NCBI GenBank assembly: GCA_036023115.1
Contig: JAYKKT010000088.1
Location: 4,314,001-4,378,000 of the forward strand
Length of the DNA: 64,000 nucleotides
Direction of reading: 5' to 3'
Source: Brasenia schreberi
Lineage: Eukaryota; Streptophyta; Magnoliopsida; Nymphaeales; Cabombaceae
Part shown: positions 13,401 to 24,198 of the stretch, in pieces
Layout of the letters: each line of letters starts with the position of its first letter
How positions within the stretch are numbered: position 1 is the stretch's first letter
Notes under the pieces: model-generated
What the model was told of the DNA's origin: nothing
Seen by the model: the letters and a program-made list of their open reading frames with translations, nothing else
Databases searched by the model: none
Translations under genes and position numbers: made by a program

Positions 13401-15735
13401 ATCATTGTCAGCTAAATGAGAACACCCATCACTATTCTTCAACTTAGATCTTTCAAGTGAAGAACTCATAACACTATCTCCTGCAGGAATGCACTCTTTC
13501 CAGCCCCAGGTGTAGACTTCGCCTTTTTCTGGTTGAAAAAATAGAAACTTCTGAACTGCCCATAAAGGGACCACAACCTGGGAAAGAACTTCTGCACCTT
13601 GTACCTGTCACTGAAGCACAATGAGCCCATCCTGCTGCAGCTTTCACTACAGAAGCCTCTGTAGGAAGAGAGAATGGTTCTAGCGCTTCCTGGAGGGTAA
13701 AGGAGATTGTGAGAACTTGGCCAAATAGCTGACAAAACAACAAGCTTTGCATCAGCAAAATTTGAACAAGATTCTCATGTACCGCATGGCCTCCTGAAGT
13801 AATATAGCTTTGACCCATTTCATCTGTTGAACCCCAAGTGAAAAGCTTTCCACGTTCTGAAAAATATGACCGCTAGTCACATAATTTGGAGAAGAAAATA
13901 CCCTCTGATGCAACTTCTGACATGTTGACCAGGAGGTATGTTGTTCAATTACAATCTCTTTGTTTGGTAGCGTACATAAACAAGTTGGTAAAAGCAGTAC
14001 TCATATGATATATGATAAAAAATTTGAAGGATGAAAGTGGGAGGTGTTGGAAGCCACAACCATTTCACTTAATCAATATAAATTCCAATTTAGATGATAA
14101 ACTGACGAGTGACAGTTTCAAATTTCCTGTTTACATCTGGAAAGTATCGATATGAATCAATTCTTACAAGGAACCAAAATCGAATGATTATGTAATTTAT
14201 AAATATTATAGAAACTGCAAGATTCTGAAGTCAACCACAACATTCAGAGAAGCATTCCAAACATTCTAGGATAGGTTGTATCATGATGTAATGCGTGAAA
14301 TGCTGTCACACATTTCAATATGATAATGAACTTAGTGCAACCGCGTAGCTGATTTTTATCATATGGAACAATTGTATGACACTACGTTGTTTATAGCACA
14401 CTCCCTTCAATATCAGAAGATGCTCCATAACGAGCCAACGTCCACGATTGGGGTAGGTCTTTTCTTTCACACAATCATATGTCCCTTAAAATTCACCATG
14501 AGGAGGTCACAATAACATGTGCCCGTGTAATAGTCTCCATACCTTGATTGCTAGCACCAAAAGACTGTTCCATATACCGATTGCCAAAGAAGAATGGCAA
14601 ATGGCATGCCATGTATGGCGCATAAGTCCTCAGAGTCTGGATTGCAACATATTACTTTCACATACAAAAGAGAGCAAAGATCCTTTTAAAAGAGAATCTA
14701 CAACTAACAATCGGTCCCCACAACGAACAGTCTTCATTTAAATACTCACGACCATCCACACCCGAGTTTGCTGCTCTTGTGGCCTCCTTATCACCACCGC
14801 GCAATCAGCCGTTTTCATTTTCAATTATGAAGATACCTTATTTAGAAGATGAGAGAAGTTTGTTAACCTGAAACAACAGTGACTTATGATGCAATGTCTC
14901 GGTTCTTATTCCACCGTACGTACGTATCTTTATGTTTGGGCCTTCTTGTCTAATTCCCTTACTAGACAGTTGACCACATAGTAGTTTGAATGTTCCAGAT
15001 ACAATGAAGTTATTTACTACTCCAAATTGGTTTTACAACTTCAAAAAAGAAGTTTTATGACCGTTTTCCCTAGTCTTACATCATTCAGTTGTCGGATTCT
15101 CAGGATTTTGCCTTTCTTTTCTTATTTCTCACATTCTGTTACCATTTCTCATATCAATCGATCCTATTTATACGTGATAGTATTGAGATTTCCGTCCCAG
15201 TTAATTCAACGGTAGAGAAGCTCACAAATTTGCTTGCAAGTTTCGTTTTAAAGAAAGAGAGCCTACAGGTGCCTCCAAGGCAACATCTCTCCAGCTAAAG
15301 GATTCTGATACCAAATATACGATGTAAATGGTATGGTACTAGAAAACCATTATCCAACAAGAAGGAAAACAGAGACGTTCCTTAAGATCACAGACCGATT
15401 TAATCTTTCCCGTCGGTCGATGGATAAGAATTTATGAACAAGGTGGTCGAGATCAGTAGGCCGATACGGAAATGGTGAATGCATTCGGAAAATGATCATC
15501 GTCAAACACGAAACGCAAGATCAAAGAGAAAATGCAGCAGAGAGACAAAGGCATTACCAGAAATCGCCAAAGCGAACCCACATCCGCCGCTGCACACATC
15601 CTTGATAGCGTCTCCAGATTTCGGTGAGGGAACGACCGTCGGAGAAAGCAGGGGAGCCCCCTCCGGCGATGCTCCCGGGAGGAATCCCCACATGAAAACC
15701 AGATTCCCGCGCTTCTTCTCTTCCTTTTCAGGCAT
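7468..15735 (-). CDS. RCC1-repeat family protein, C-terminal exon not found
   Basis: Nine exons with GT/AG borders and consistent phase join to 437 residues: 15735-15558, 13856-13783, 13689-13605, 13528-13295, 13213-13025, 12038-11805, 11191-11148, 7821-7639, 7558-7468. The protein has the beta-propeller blade signatures of RCC1 repeats: LFTWGSTDEMGQ, AAGWAHCASVT, VYTWGWKECIP, ATGGRHTLALS, LWGWGYGGEGQLGLG, ACGGRHSAVIT, LLTFGWGLYGQ, GLWHTLCVS, YAFGGNQFGQLGTGDD, CGARHSAVVT. A hydrophilic, Ser-rich insert lies in exon 4, as in plant RCC1-family proteins of the At3g53830 type. I chose the start MPEKEEKK at 15735, although the frame stays open upstream to 15903; MWGFLPG, 14 residues in, is an alternative. 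The final exon expected from the family (last WGWN/WWHT repeat, roughly 40-50 residues) was not seen between 7468 and the left edge, so the gene either continues outside the window or is truncated. RCC1-repeat proteins are chromatin- or GTPase-associated scaffolds; the substrate is unknown here. Confidence 0.9.
8020..8062 (-). mobile_element. RTE 3'-end remnant
   Basis: The words 'aacaacaactaaaccttttcccat' followed by 'ggttcagctacat' match the RTE 3' terminus on the minus strand (tail AAGGNTTAGTTGTTGTT). Only about 40 bp are left. The preceding flank (7970-8020) recurs at 9243-9300 and 9432-9490. Confidence 0.55.
8064..9425. mobile_element. Non-autonomous MULE-like element with about 45-bp TIRs
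   Basis: The left end (8064-8120, with words gcacacccctttag and ccacacacccctattttc) is the imperfect inverse of the right end (9365-9425: gtgtgcacac... and ggggtgtgtac read in reverse). The left 105 bp also match 16400-16520, the left end of the FAR1/MULE relic, so the two look like a non-autonomous and an autonomous member of one family. The interior has no transposase. It holds a tandem array (8500-8925) of hairpin-forming words such as catctctctctaaaagagag, and a short A-rich right arm that appears twice (about 9140-9245 and 9305-9435). No matching 9-bp target duplication was found, perhaps because the right flank was duplicated. Confidence 0.6.
8500..8925. repeat. Degenerate tandem repeats with hairpin words
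   Basis: Units of roughly 110-220 bp repeat the sequence pattern: 'acatctctctcy-aaaagagag', 'cctcaaccacatctcttt', 'acataractcrtagccatagagag', 'cacgtaggagagacatgcatg'. The same kind of word (cgcatctcttcattaagggagatg) recurs at 16830-16945 in the related MULE relic, which supports their being internal repeats of one transposon family. Confidence 0.65.
9485..9800 (-). mobile_element. Degenerate RTE 3' fragment
   Basis: On the minus strand this aligns with the last 310 bp of the RTE family: 'aacaacaactactaagc', 'ggttaactcaacaaaaattagatcattcattattgtttcttt', 'ttctcattttatcgtctatttgtaccactcccaatttgt'. It has many substitutions and small deletions. It lies in intron 7 of the RCC1 gene, in sense orientation with the gene. 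Confidence 0.75.
10031..10770 (+). mobile_element. Possible solo LTR relic
   Basis: The stretch begins TGTTGTGGGCC and carries a palindromic CTCTATAAATAGAGG box, an AATAAA-type word and a TTG-rich downstream arm, the layout of a plant LTR (U3, TATA, R, poly(A) signal). No 5-bp target duplication, primer-binding site or gag/pol sequence was seen, so the class and the boundaries are uncertain. It lies in an intron of the RCC1 gene, antisense to it. Confidence 0.35.
10434..10539 (+). repeat. 53-bp tandem duplication containing a TATA box
   Basis: Two adjacent 53-bp copies (10434-10486 and 10487-10539) differ by one base. Each contains the inverted-repeat TATA motif CTCTATAAATAGAGG and an A-rich AATCAAAGCC segment, so the putative LTR promoter core is doubled. 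Confidence 0.9.
11398..11505 (+). repeat. Three 36-bp tandem repeats
   Basis: Three near-perfect head-to-tail units begin gcaaccataatgatcttc, within intron 6 of the RCC1 gene. They create an artefactual open frame with a repeated peptide (SNHNDLLLQMPQ) that is not a gene. Confidence 0.95.
11609..11672 (+). repeat. Two copies of a 28-bp AT-rich unit
   Basis: The unit 'atctttaataattatgacttattat' occurs twice in tandem within intron 6 of the RCC1 gene. Confidence 0.85.
12300..12935 (+). repeat. C-poor, GGT/GAT-rich cryptic repeat tract
   Basis: For more than 600 bp the plus strand has very few cytosines and is built from words such as ggtggtg, gatggcg and aggtggt, without one fixed period. The complementary strand gives Pro/Ser/His-rich spurious frames. 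The tract fills most of intron 5 (12039-13024) of the RCC1 gene and looks like a decayed trinucleotide array. Confidence 0.6.
13857..15557. other. First intron of the RCC1 gene, no feature recognised
   Basis: This 1.7-kb intron lies between coding exons 1 and 2. I see no transposon or additional exon in it. Confidence 0.6.
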
Positions 15736-16399
15736 TTTCGCAAACAAAACCAGACTCCAAAAGTTTTCTTCTAGGGTTTCTTCTTCTCCGGATTGCAGAC
15801 CAACGCACAAGAGGGAGAGGGAGAGAATGGAAGGCTCTCGAGCTAAAGAAAGAGTATGGAAGGCTCGAGAAGGTCTTTGTGAGTGACGAGGTTTCTCACC
15901 CATATATATTACGGGGCAACGACGATGTCCACGTTCGCATCACGTGGGCCTCAATTACACGTGGAGTCGACAGGTGGATGGTGACGTGGCAAATGCGGGC
16001 ATCTGCAGATACGCATGCAGCATGCTGCGAGAATCTTTCGGAAAGGGAAATTTTAAATCTGGACCGTCAGTTTGTGATGGAGTTAACAAAGGTGGTTTAC
16101 ATCTCGCACTAAGGCACGACCCGGAAGGCCACCACCAACAGAACCCGAAAATCATTGTTCGTGTCCACCCTAGGTGACAACAAAAGATCGCCTCACGTTT
16201 CTACGTGTTAATTGATTGTTATAAAAAAAAAATGGGATTCGTAAGGCAGTTTTGTATAAGTATGATCATTTTTGTGAAAGAAATTGGTAAAAGTTCAACT
16301 AAAAGAATTTGATCATTATAAAGAACAAAACAAATCACTAAGACGAGTGAGCAGGTATCGATGAAATAAGTGCAGCAAGGAGAAACTTTCTAGCGATCA
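15736..16399. promoter_or_regulatory. 5' region of the RCC1 gene
   Basis: The minus-strand 5' UTR is probably in the CT/GA-rich stretch 15740-15870 (repeats of ctctcgagc... and gagagggagag). A minus-strand TATATATGGG word at about 15900-15910 is a candidate TATA element. An ACGTGG/CACGTG-like word is present at 15940-15965. No experimental support is possible from sequence alone. Confidence 0.35.
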
Positions 16400-19110
16400 C
16401 TGCATACACCTTTTTACTATTTACACACTTTATATTTTAAAAATATCAAAAATACGCTTACAATTTCTCTCTTCTCTACACCCAATTTCAACAATCTTTT
16501 CCATTTACACCAACGACTGGTATTTTGTCCATTGAAAGCTACCTTTGTTTTATCTGAAACTAATAAGTACCCGACTATTTCCTTACGAACTTCATTAGAC
16601 TCAAACAAAATAAGAAAAAAAAAATGAAAAAAGAAAAGAAAGAGACTTAATCCGACCGATTTTTGGATTTTTATTGGTTTTGAAAGGTTTGATCTTTGCA
16701 ATATTTTCGTATTTTTATAGGTTTGCCTTGTTTTTTAAGTTTTTTTCTATTTTTGATTGTGTTTCATGGTTTTGGGTGAAATAATGGACTTGATGAAATT
16801 TAGATTCAAAACATGGAGAGACGTGCTTTGACTACATCTTTCTTTAAGGAAGCGATGTAGTTCTACCGCATCTCTTCATTAAGGGAGATGTGGCTCAGGC
16901 GTATCTCTTCCTTAAAGGAGGACATCTTTGTCGTGCATCTCTCTCAATGTATCATCAATTAAACCATATGTTGTTATGTGTTATGCTTCAAACCTTATAT
17001 CATTTTATATGTTACAAAATGACAAATAACTCAAACGAAAGCACTTATAATGGAATAGATTCATAAAAGACGATGACATATCAAAGTACTTATTATACAA
17101 GGGAGAGTAAAAGTTATTGTAGTGCACCGAATGATGTATTCATTGATTGGTTGGCCGATGAGGTAGTAAAAAATTTATTGATGGTGAGGGTGATGAACTT
17201 AACTATTCACTCATTTTTTCAATAGATGATGTGTTTAGGAGTCGTAATGAACTTATTAAATATACAAGAAATATGGAGAGAGAATATATTATTATTATTA
17301 TTATTGCTCGTTTGAAAAGTAAAGGTGTAGCAAGCAAGGTATAGCTTCGGTGTAAAAGGAGTAACAAATATAAATCGAATAAACATATTGATGTTGAAAA
17401 TAATAGGTAAACAAGTACTAAGAAGGTAAACTGATCATTTTTATTAAGAGTAGAGGGTACAATTGATGGTTATTAGAAGTTGAATGAGTTAATAAGACAT
17501 ATAACCACTTTTTAGGTTTCTTTCTTGAAGGACATGTTTTTGCAAGGAGATTGAGTGACTTTGAGTACAGTATGACAAAAGACATTGTAAAAAAATTTAA
17601 ACTAAAGCATATTTTGATGTATTTGAAACTGGTTGATGAGACAAATGTGAGTATGATAAGATATATTAACAATATATGGATAAAAGTTAGGAAGGAAGAT
17701 AGATGTTTTCGAAGTGTTACATAACAACTACTATATGATCTAGATAATCCTTGGTATGGATATTGTTAGTGATATTGTATTTGTACATCCTTACATGTAT
17801 TTCCTTGAGTATTGAAATTTAATAGCAAACATGTAAGTGTTTCATTTTTATTTTCTAGTATTCACTCATACATAATGTTTAATGGTTATATTATTTGATA
17901 TTTTACATGTATAAAATATTTTTTCTTAAGATTGTTAGGTTCACATCAACCTTAAGGAACTCTTATATAACCTTCACTTTTATTAGTGCAGAAAAGAAGA
18001 GAATTATGTTTTGGTATTGAGGTCTATGAGAGAGTTATACATTTTATATATTACCGATCACATAAAAGAGAATGCAAAAACATCTATAATAAAGACCATT
18101 TAAAGGAAGTTAATGAACCATCTACAACAAGATATTTGTTAATATGTTGGATGAGCAATTGAGTCCTAAGCACACCACCCTACAAGAGCCACCTATTCTT
18201 CGTCCAAAAGAAAGACCATGTAACATATCTACAAAAAAGGATTTGTCAACTTGAGAGCATATGAAAAAGAATACTTCTCTAAGAGGAAGGCGTGAACGTA
18301 CACGTGGTTGAGAGTGTGAGGCCTTTCTTGAGATGAGTCGTTCCTCTTTAGGGAGTTGTGATCATCTTTCAATTGTTGAGAAAAATATTTTGAAGCAGCT
18401 AGACTTTGAACTAATATATGATCATCTTTATAATTGCTTGGGTGAATGTTATTAGAGATGAAAATTATAGGTATTGAGTCATTGGTTCACTTTTGAAACA
18501 AGGAAAATAGTGGTGGCGTGAAGTTTGTGGAGAGTACTTCAAAGAAGTGACATGCAAGCATGACATATATTCACGAGTTTTCATAAAGGGTAGTAGTATT
18601 GATGTTATTAATCGTATTGCATATATGAAAAATGGGTTTTCTCTTAGTGATTATTAGATGTTTATATCAAACATGGGTTTGGTCATTGTTACTTGATAGA
18701 ACATGACATTGGTACTCCTCTCTATGAGAGGGTCAACAATATTTCTTTTGTTAGTGTCAAACACTCAACAATCAACTTTGAAGGTTATATAGTATATATG
18801 CTATCATCATACTATACGACATCTTGTAATAGTAATCATAATATCTTAAAATTTGATTACGTTATTTAAGTATTTTGTTTATTCAAGTAGAGATTAATCT
18901 TCTCTTATGCTAATACTTTTTTGCATATGCACATAGCCCATGGCTCTTCGATGTCTTCTATTTTTCAATTGATGAGCCATCTTTCGACCTAATATGACTG
19001 AACAAATATATTGAACATTACACCACCAACTGACTCAATGGAAATTCTGCTCTCAATGCTTTCAAGTTTCAAGATAAATGGCACCCAGCTAGATCTCTTT
19101 GGTATCACTT
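16400..19110 (+). mobile_element. Degenerate FAR1/MULE transposon relic with OTU-like tail
   Basis: The left end (16400-16520) matches the left TIR of the element at 8064. Across 17215-17800 the translation, in one main frame with stops, follows the plant FAR1/MULE N-terminal region: DVFRSRNELIKYTRN, a basic SNKYKSNKH block, GHVFARRLSDFEYSM, LMYLKLVDETNVSMI, and a SDIVFVHP-like end. Further on, 18430-18960 gives fragments in shifting frames (YRVIGSLLKQG-like, EVCGEYFKEV, YMKNGFSLSDYWMF) that resemble the OTU-like C-terminal part often annotated beside FAR1/MULE domains in plants. No intact ORF is left. The right TIR was not located. Confidence 0.6.
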
Positions 19111-19229
19111 GTATCGAATTCGAAAATGAACCCAAAATCTAAACAGTTCCTGGAACTAGTGTGCATCTGACCTTACGTAGCTTAAGTTGTAGCCCTTAAA
19201 ATGTACCAAACCTGACACGAGATCCATGT

Positions 19230-19370
19230 TTCGTATAAGCTTCCTTTGCAAGTACAATGGGGAGGCCTGGCCGAAGCGAGATGCACACCCCAGGTATCGA
19301 AGTCATGGCCTTCTACTTGTGAGTTGATCCCCTGGCAAGTTGAGCTATTGCTCGTTGTGCTTGTCTTGGT
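19230..19370 (-). mobile_element. tRNA-derived SINE fragment
   Basis: Read on the minus strand, an A-box-like segment (ATAGCTCAACTTGCCAGG, 19331-19348) is followed after about 30 bp by a B-box-like segment (GACTTCGATACCTGG, 19290-19304), the layout of a Pol III promoter from a tRNA-derived SINE. The tail is diverged. Confidence 0.5.
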
Positions 19371-19536
19371 AAACTTTGATTAACCATACTTAACTTTATA
19401 TATTAGCCCATTTTGTGGGATTGGACACAACAACAGTTGGTTTGATTCCTTTGCTACTATATCTTGATCATATCGGGTTTGGGTGAAGCGATTTGCATTC
19501 GTATCGCTCTTTTTACACTTGCGTGTATGTGTGTAG

Positions 19537-19860
19537 ATTTGGCCGGTTTGGAACCGGTCCAGTGGTTTCATCCGAAACTGAATTGGGTAGGAACCAGGTA
19601 GAACTGGAACTGGATTCGGAATAGGGGACCAGCCACTTTTGTTCTTGTTCCACCTTTTATGAAACTGGAACTGGTCCATACCCGGAATCAACGGTTTCCA
19701 ACCGTTGGTTCCACATTGTTTTTGTTTTTTTAAGTTTCAAACTTTTTTTTATGAATTTAACTGGTTTTGGGTGGTTTAGGACTCATACTGAAACCTTAAT
19801 AGCTTCGATTCCTGGTTTTGTTTTACCCGGAACTTGACCATGTCTATGTGTATGCGTGCA
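19537..19860. mobile_element. GGTTCCGG-rich short DNA element (hAT-like MITE?)
   Basis: About 325 bp dense in 'ggaaccgg', 'aactggaactgg' and their complements. It opens with TAGATTTGGCCGGTTTGG and closes with CTTGACCATGTCTA, giving a weak TIR (TAGA...TCTA). The same beginning recurs at 23587. Such arrays are common as subterminal repeats of plant hAT elements; the assignment is inference. Confidence 0.45.
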
Positions 19861-20013
19861 TGCATATGTGAGAGAGAGTACATCAGATGTATTTCATGGT
19901 TTCCATGTGCAGCATTTAAAAATAGTCAGCTTGTTCTTTGTTCCTTTCCGAGAAGGAACATATTGTATTCTTGATTCTGTAATTTAGATATAGCGTCAGC
20001 TGCCCCAGCCCAT

Positions 20014-22002
<1,989 letters not shown>

Positions 22003-22012
22003 TGGATTTAAA

Positions 22013-22055
<43 letters not shown>

Positions 22056-22069
22056 GAGAGAGAGAGAGC
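22013..22069. repeat. (AC)n(AT)n(AG)n compound microsatellite
   Basis: A three-part compound dinucleotide array lies immediately 3' of the stop codon of the dioxygenase pseudogene. Confidence 0.95.
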
Positions 22070-22913
22070 ATGGTATAAGTAAGTAAAATTACAATAGTGT
22101 ATCCAAATAAATCGTAACCATCCACTGTGAGAAAGACACTGGATTTATATTTGAATTAAAAAATAACAAAATTACTTTCTAAATCAAGTATGATTATAAA
22201 AAGTGAAATTATATTTTTACATTTTAAATTTAAATATCAATAATCTATCTTTCAAATTGAATGATATGAGATTTGTTTAGATATAATAGCGCATAATATT
22301 GTATGTATATATGTGTGTGTGTGTGTGTGTTTGTGTGTGGTAGAGAGATAAGGTTTTGGTAGCTGTTGGAGCTAGAACTTACCAGGTCAGATATATCATG
22401 TCTGAAAGGTTAGTTCTAGAGCTAGTACATGCTATATGCATGTGTTCCTAATTACACTGCTATGAACTTGGCATTTATGTACTTTAGGGATGTGTTGTAG
22501 AATAGGTCCAATAGGGAATCAATAAGAGAACGTTGATCTAGACTCTAGAGTGCCTGAATTTAATTTAGATTAATATATGATGCCCAATGTTATTTCTTGA
22601 AAAATTACTTTTATAAAATCCCCTTTAAATCATTGTAAAAATTTATATTATAAGGCTTCACTTTGGCCCTAAATAAGATAAATGATTAAATAAAAGGATA
22701 TTTTAAATAAACTCCTCCTAACTGCCTACTTCCATTAAACACCTTATTCTTAGCAAACAAAAGCTTCTTCGGTCTGATAATTCAATTCACCTTCCTCAAC
22801 TTCACCGCGCACCAGAAAATTTTGCTAGGTTGGACGATCTAATGATTTTTCAGTAAAGAAAGTACTGTTTTTATATAAATGGGAGGCAGAAGCCTAACGC
22901 CCGTACCTCTTGT

Positions 22914-22916
<3 letters not shown>

Positions 22917-22989
<73 letters not shown>

Positions 22990-23195
22990 AGCTCAAGGGC
23001 AGGAGTCTCTAGCACTATTGTTGTTATTGGTAGTTTGATTCTCAAAGGTTTCATGTGCTAGGCTTCGGTATATATGTGTGTGTATATGTGTATATATGTG
23101 TATATGTGTGTATATATATATGTGTATATATATATATGTATATATACATATATACATATGTATATATACAATTATGTATATATATATAATAAGGA
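22917..23195. repeat. (AT)n array and TATG-type microsatellite
   Basis: About 66 bp of pure AT repeats (22917-22984) is followed, after 80 bp, by a mixed tatatgtg/tatatata array (23068-23195). Confidence 0.95.
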
Positions 23196-23249
23196 GTTTA
23201 TCGAGAAGAAAAAAAGTTAAACAAAGCCAATTTCAATCGTGCTAGAGGG

Positions 23250-23920
23250 AGATATGGCATGCTTATTTTGACCGTGAACTGTAACTCAACCCGGTTTCAC
23301 CCCGTTCTCGTTATGGTTTGTAGTCATCAGTTTTGGTTTCAACTAAGGAAAAGATAAAAATTTTTGAGGAACTAATAAATTGAAACCGAAACCGATAGCT
23401 TGAATTATCGGCTTGGATTCGGTTATGTGGAAGGAGGAACCGTAATCCAACAAGGAGTCCCCCATGTTCAGAGAGGGTTTTTGGTCGGATTGGATGGTTC
23501 TCGTTCCGGCTGATTTTCGATCTAGTTCTGTTGTGATCCAGAACGCCAAACGGTTTTGGATGTGATATGTATACTTAGAGGTTAAAGTAGATTTGATCGG
23601 TTTGGAATCGGTCCGACAGTTTGAATCAGAATTTAATTGGACCACGAAGTGACTGAAACTAGAACCGATCAAAATGAATCAGAAGTCAGATTAACCGTGG
23701 ATCACCCGATTTGGTTCTAGTTCTACCTTTCATAGAAGTGGAACCAAACCAGAATAGAACCAGCAATTTCAAATCACCCATTCTATTTCTTATTTTTTAA
23801 TTTCAAAAGATTTTATAATGTTTTTTGGTTCCAGACAGATTACAACTCAAATCGGAACCGAAACGGGTTTGAAACTGCGGATTCCGGACCAACCATGTTC
23901 AGTTATGGTTTCGAATTCAA
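23250..23920. mobile_element. Two GGTTCCGG-rich elements
   Basis: 23587-23900 starts TAGATTTGATCGGTTTGG, the same head as the element at 19537, and ends GACCAACCATGTTCA. 23250-23580 contains the same vocabulary (aaccgaaaccgata, ggttctcgttccgg), possibly in the other orientation. No coding sequence is present. Confidence 0.4.
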
Positions 23921-24037
23921 CTTGTGGGTCGAGTATCCGACCTTACTCTTCATGAGAAAACCAAAACGGTAGCCGGTCTGCCTCTTTTCCTCCCTCTCTC
24001 TCTCTCTCGTTGTAAATTTATTCGGGTTTCGGTGGGT

Positions 24038-24198
24038 GAAATCCTCTGTTTCCTTGGTATCCATCGTCTGTCTCTTCTTTCTCTTTAGCGGCGATTCTTT
24101 GGTATCCATAACAGCGATTCAATTGCTTCAGATGGCGAAATCCTCTGTTTCCTTGGTATCCATCGTCTGTCTCTTCTTTCTCTTTAGCGGCGATTCTT
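24038..24198 (+). repeat. Tandem duplication of the signal-peptide segment
   Basis: About 62 bp at 24038-24099 (tgaaatcctctgtttcc... to ...gcggcgattcttt) is repeated almost perfectly at 24134-24197, where it forms the start of the real coding exon. The first copy has no in-frame start for the protein (GTGAAA in place of ATGGCG) and lies in the 5' leader. Confidence 0.93.

Noticed and set aside
15479..15886. 135-codon plus-strand open frame
   Set aside because: Antisense to the first exon and 5' leader of the RCC1-family gene.
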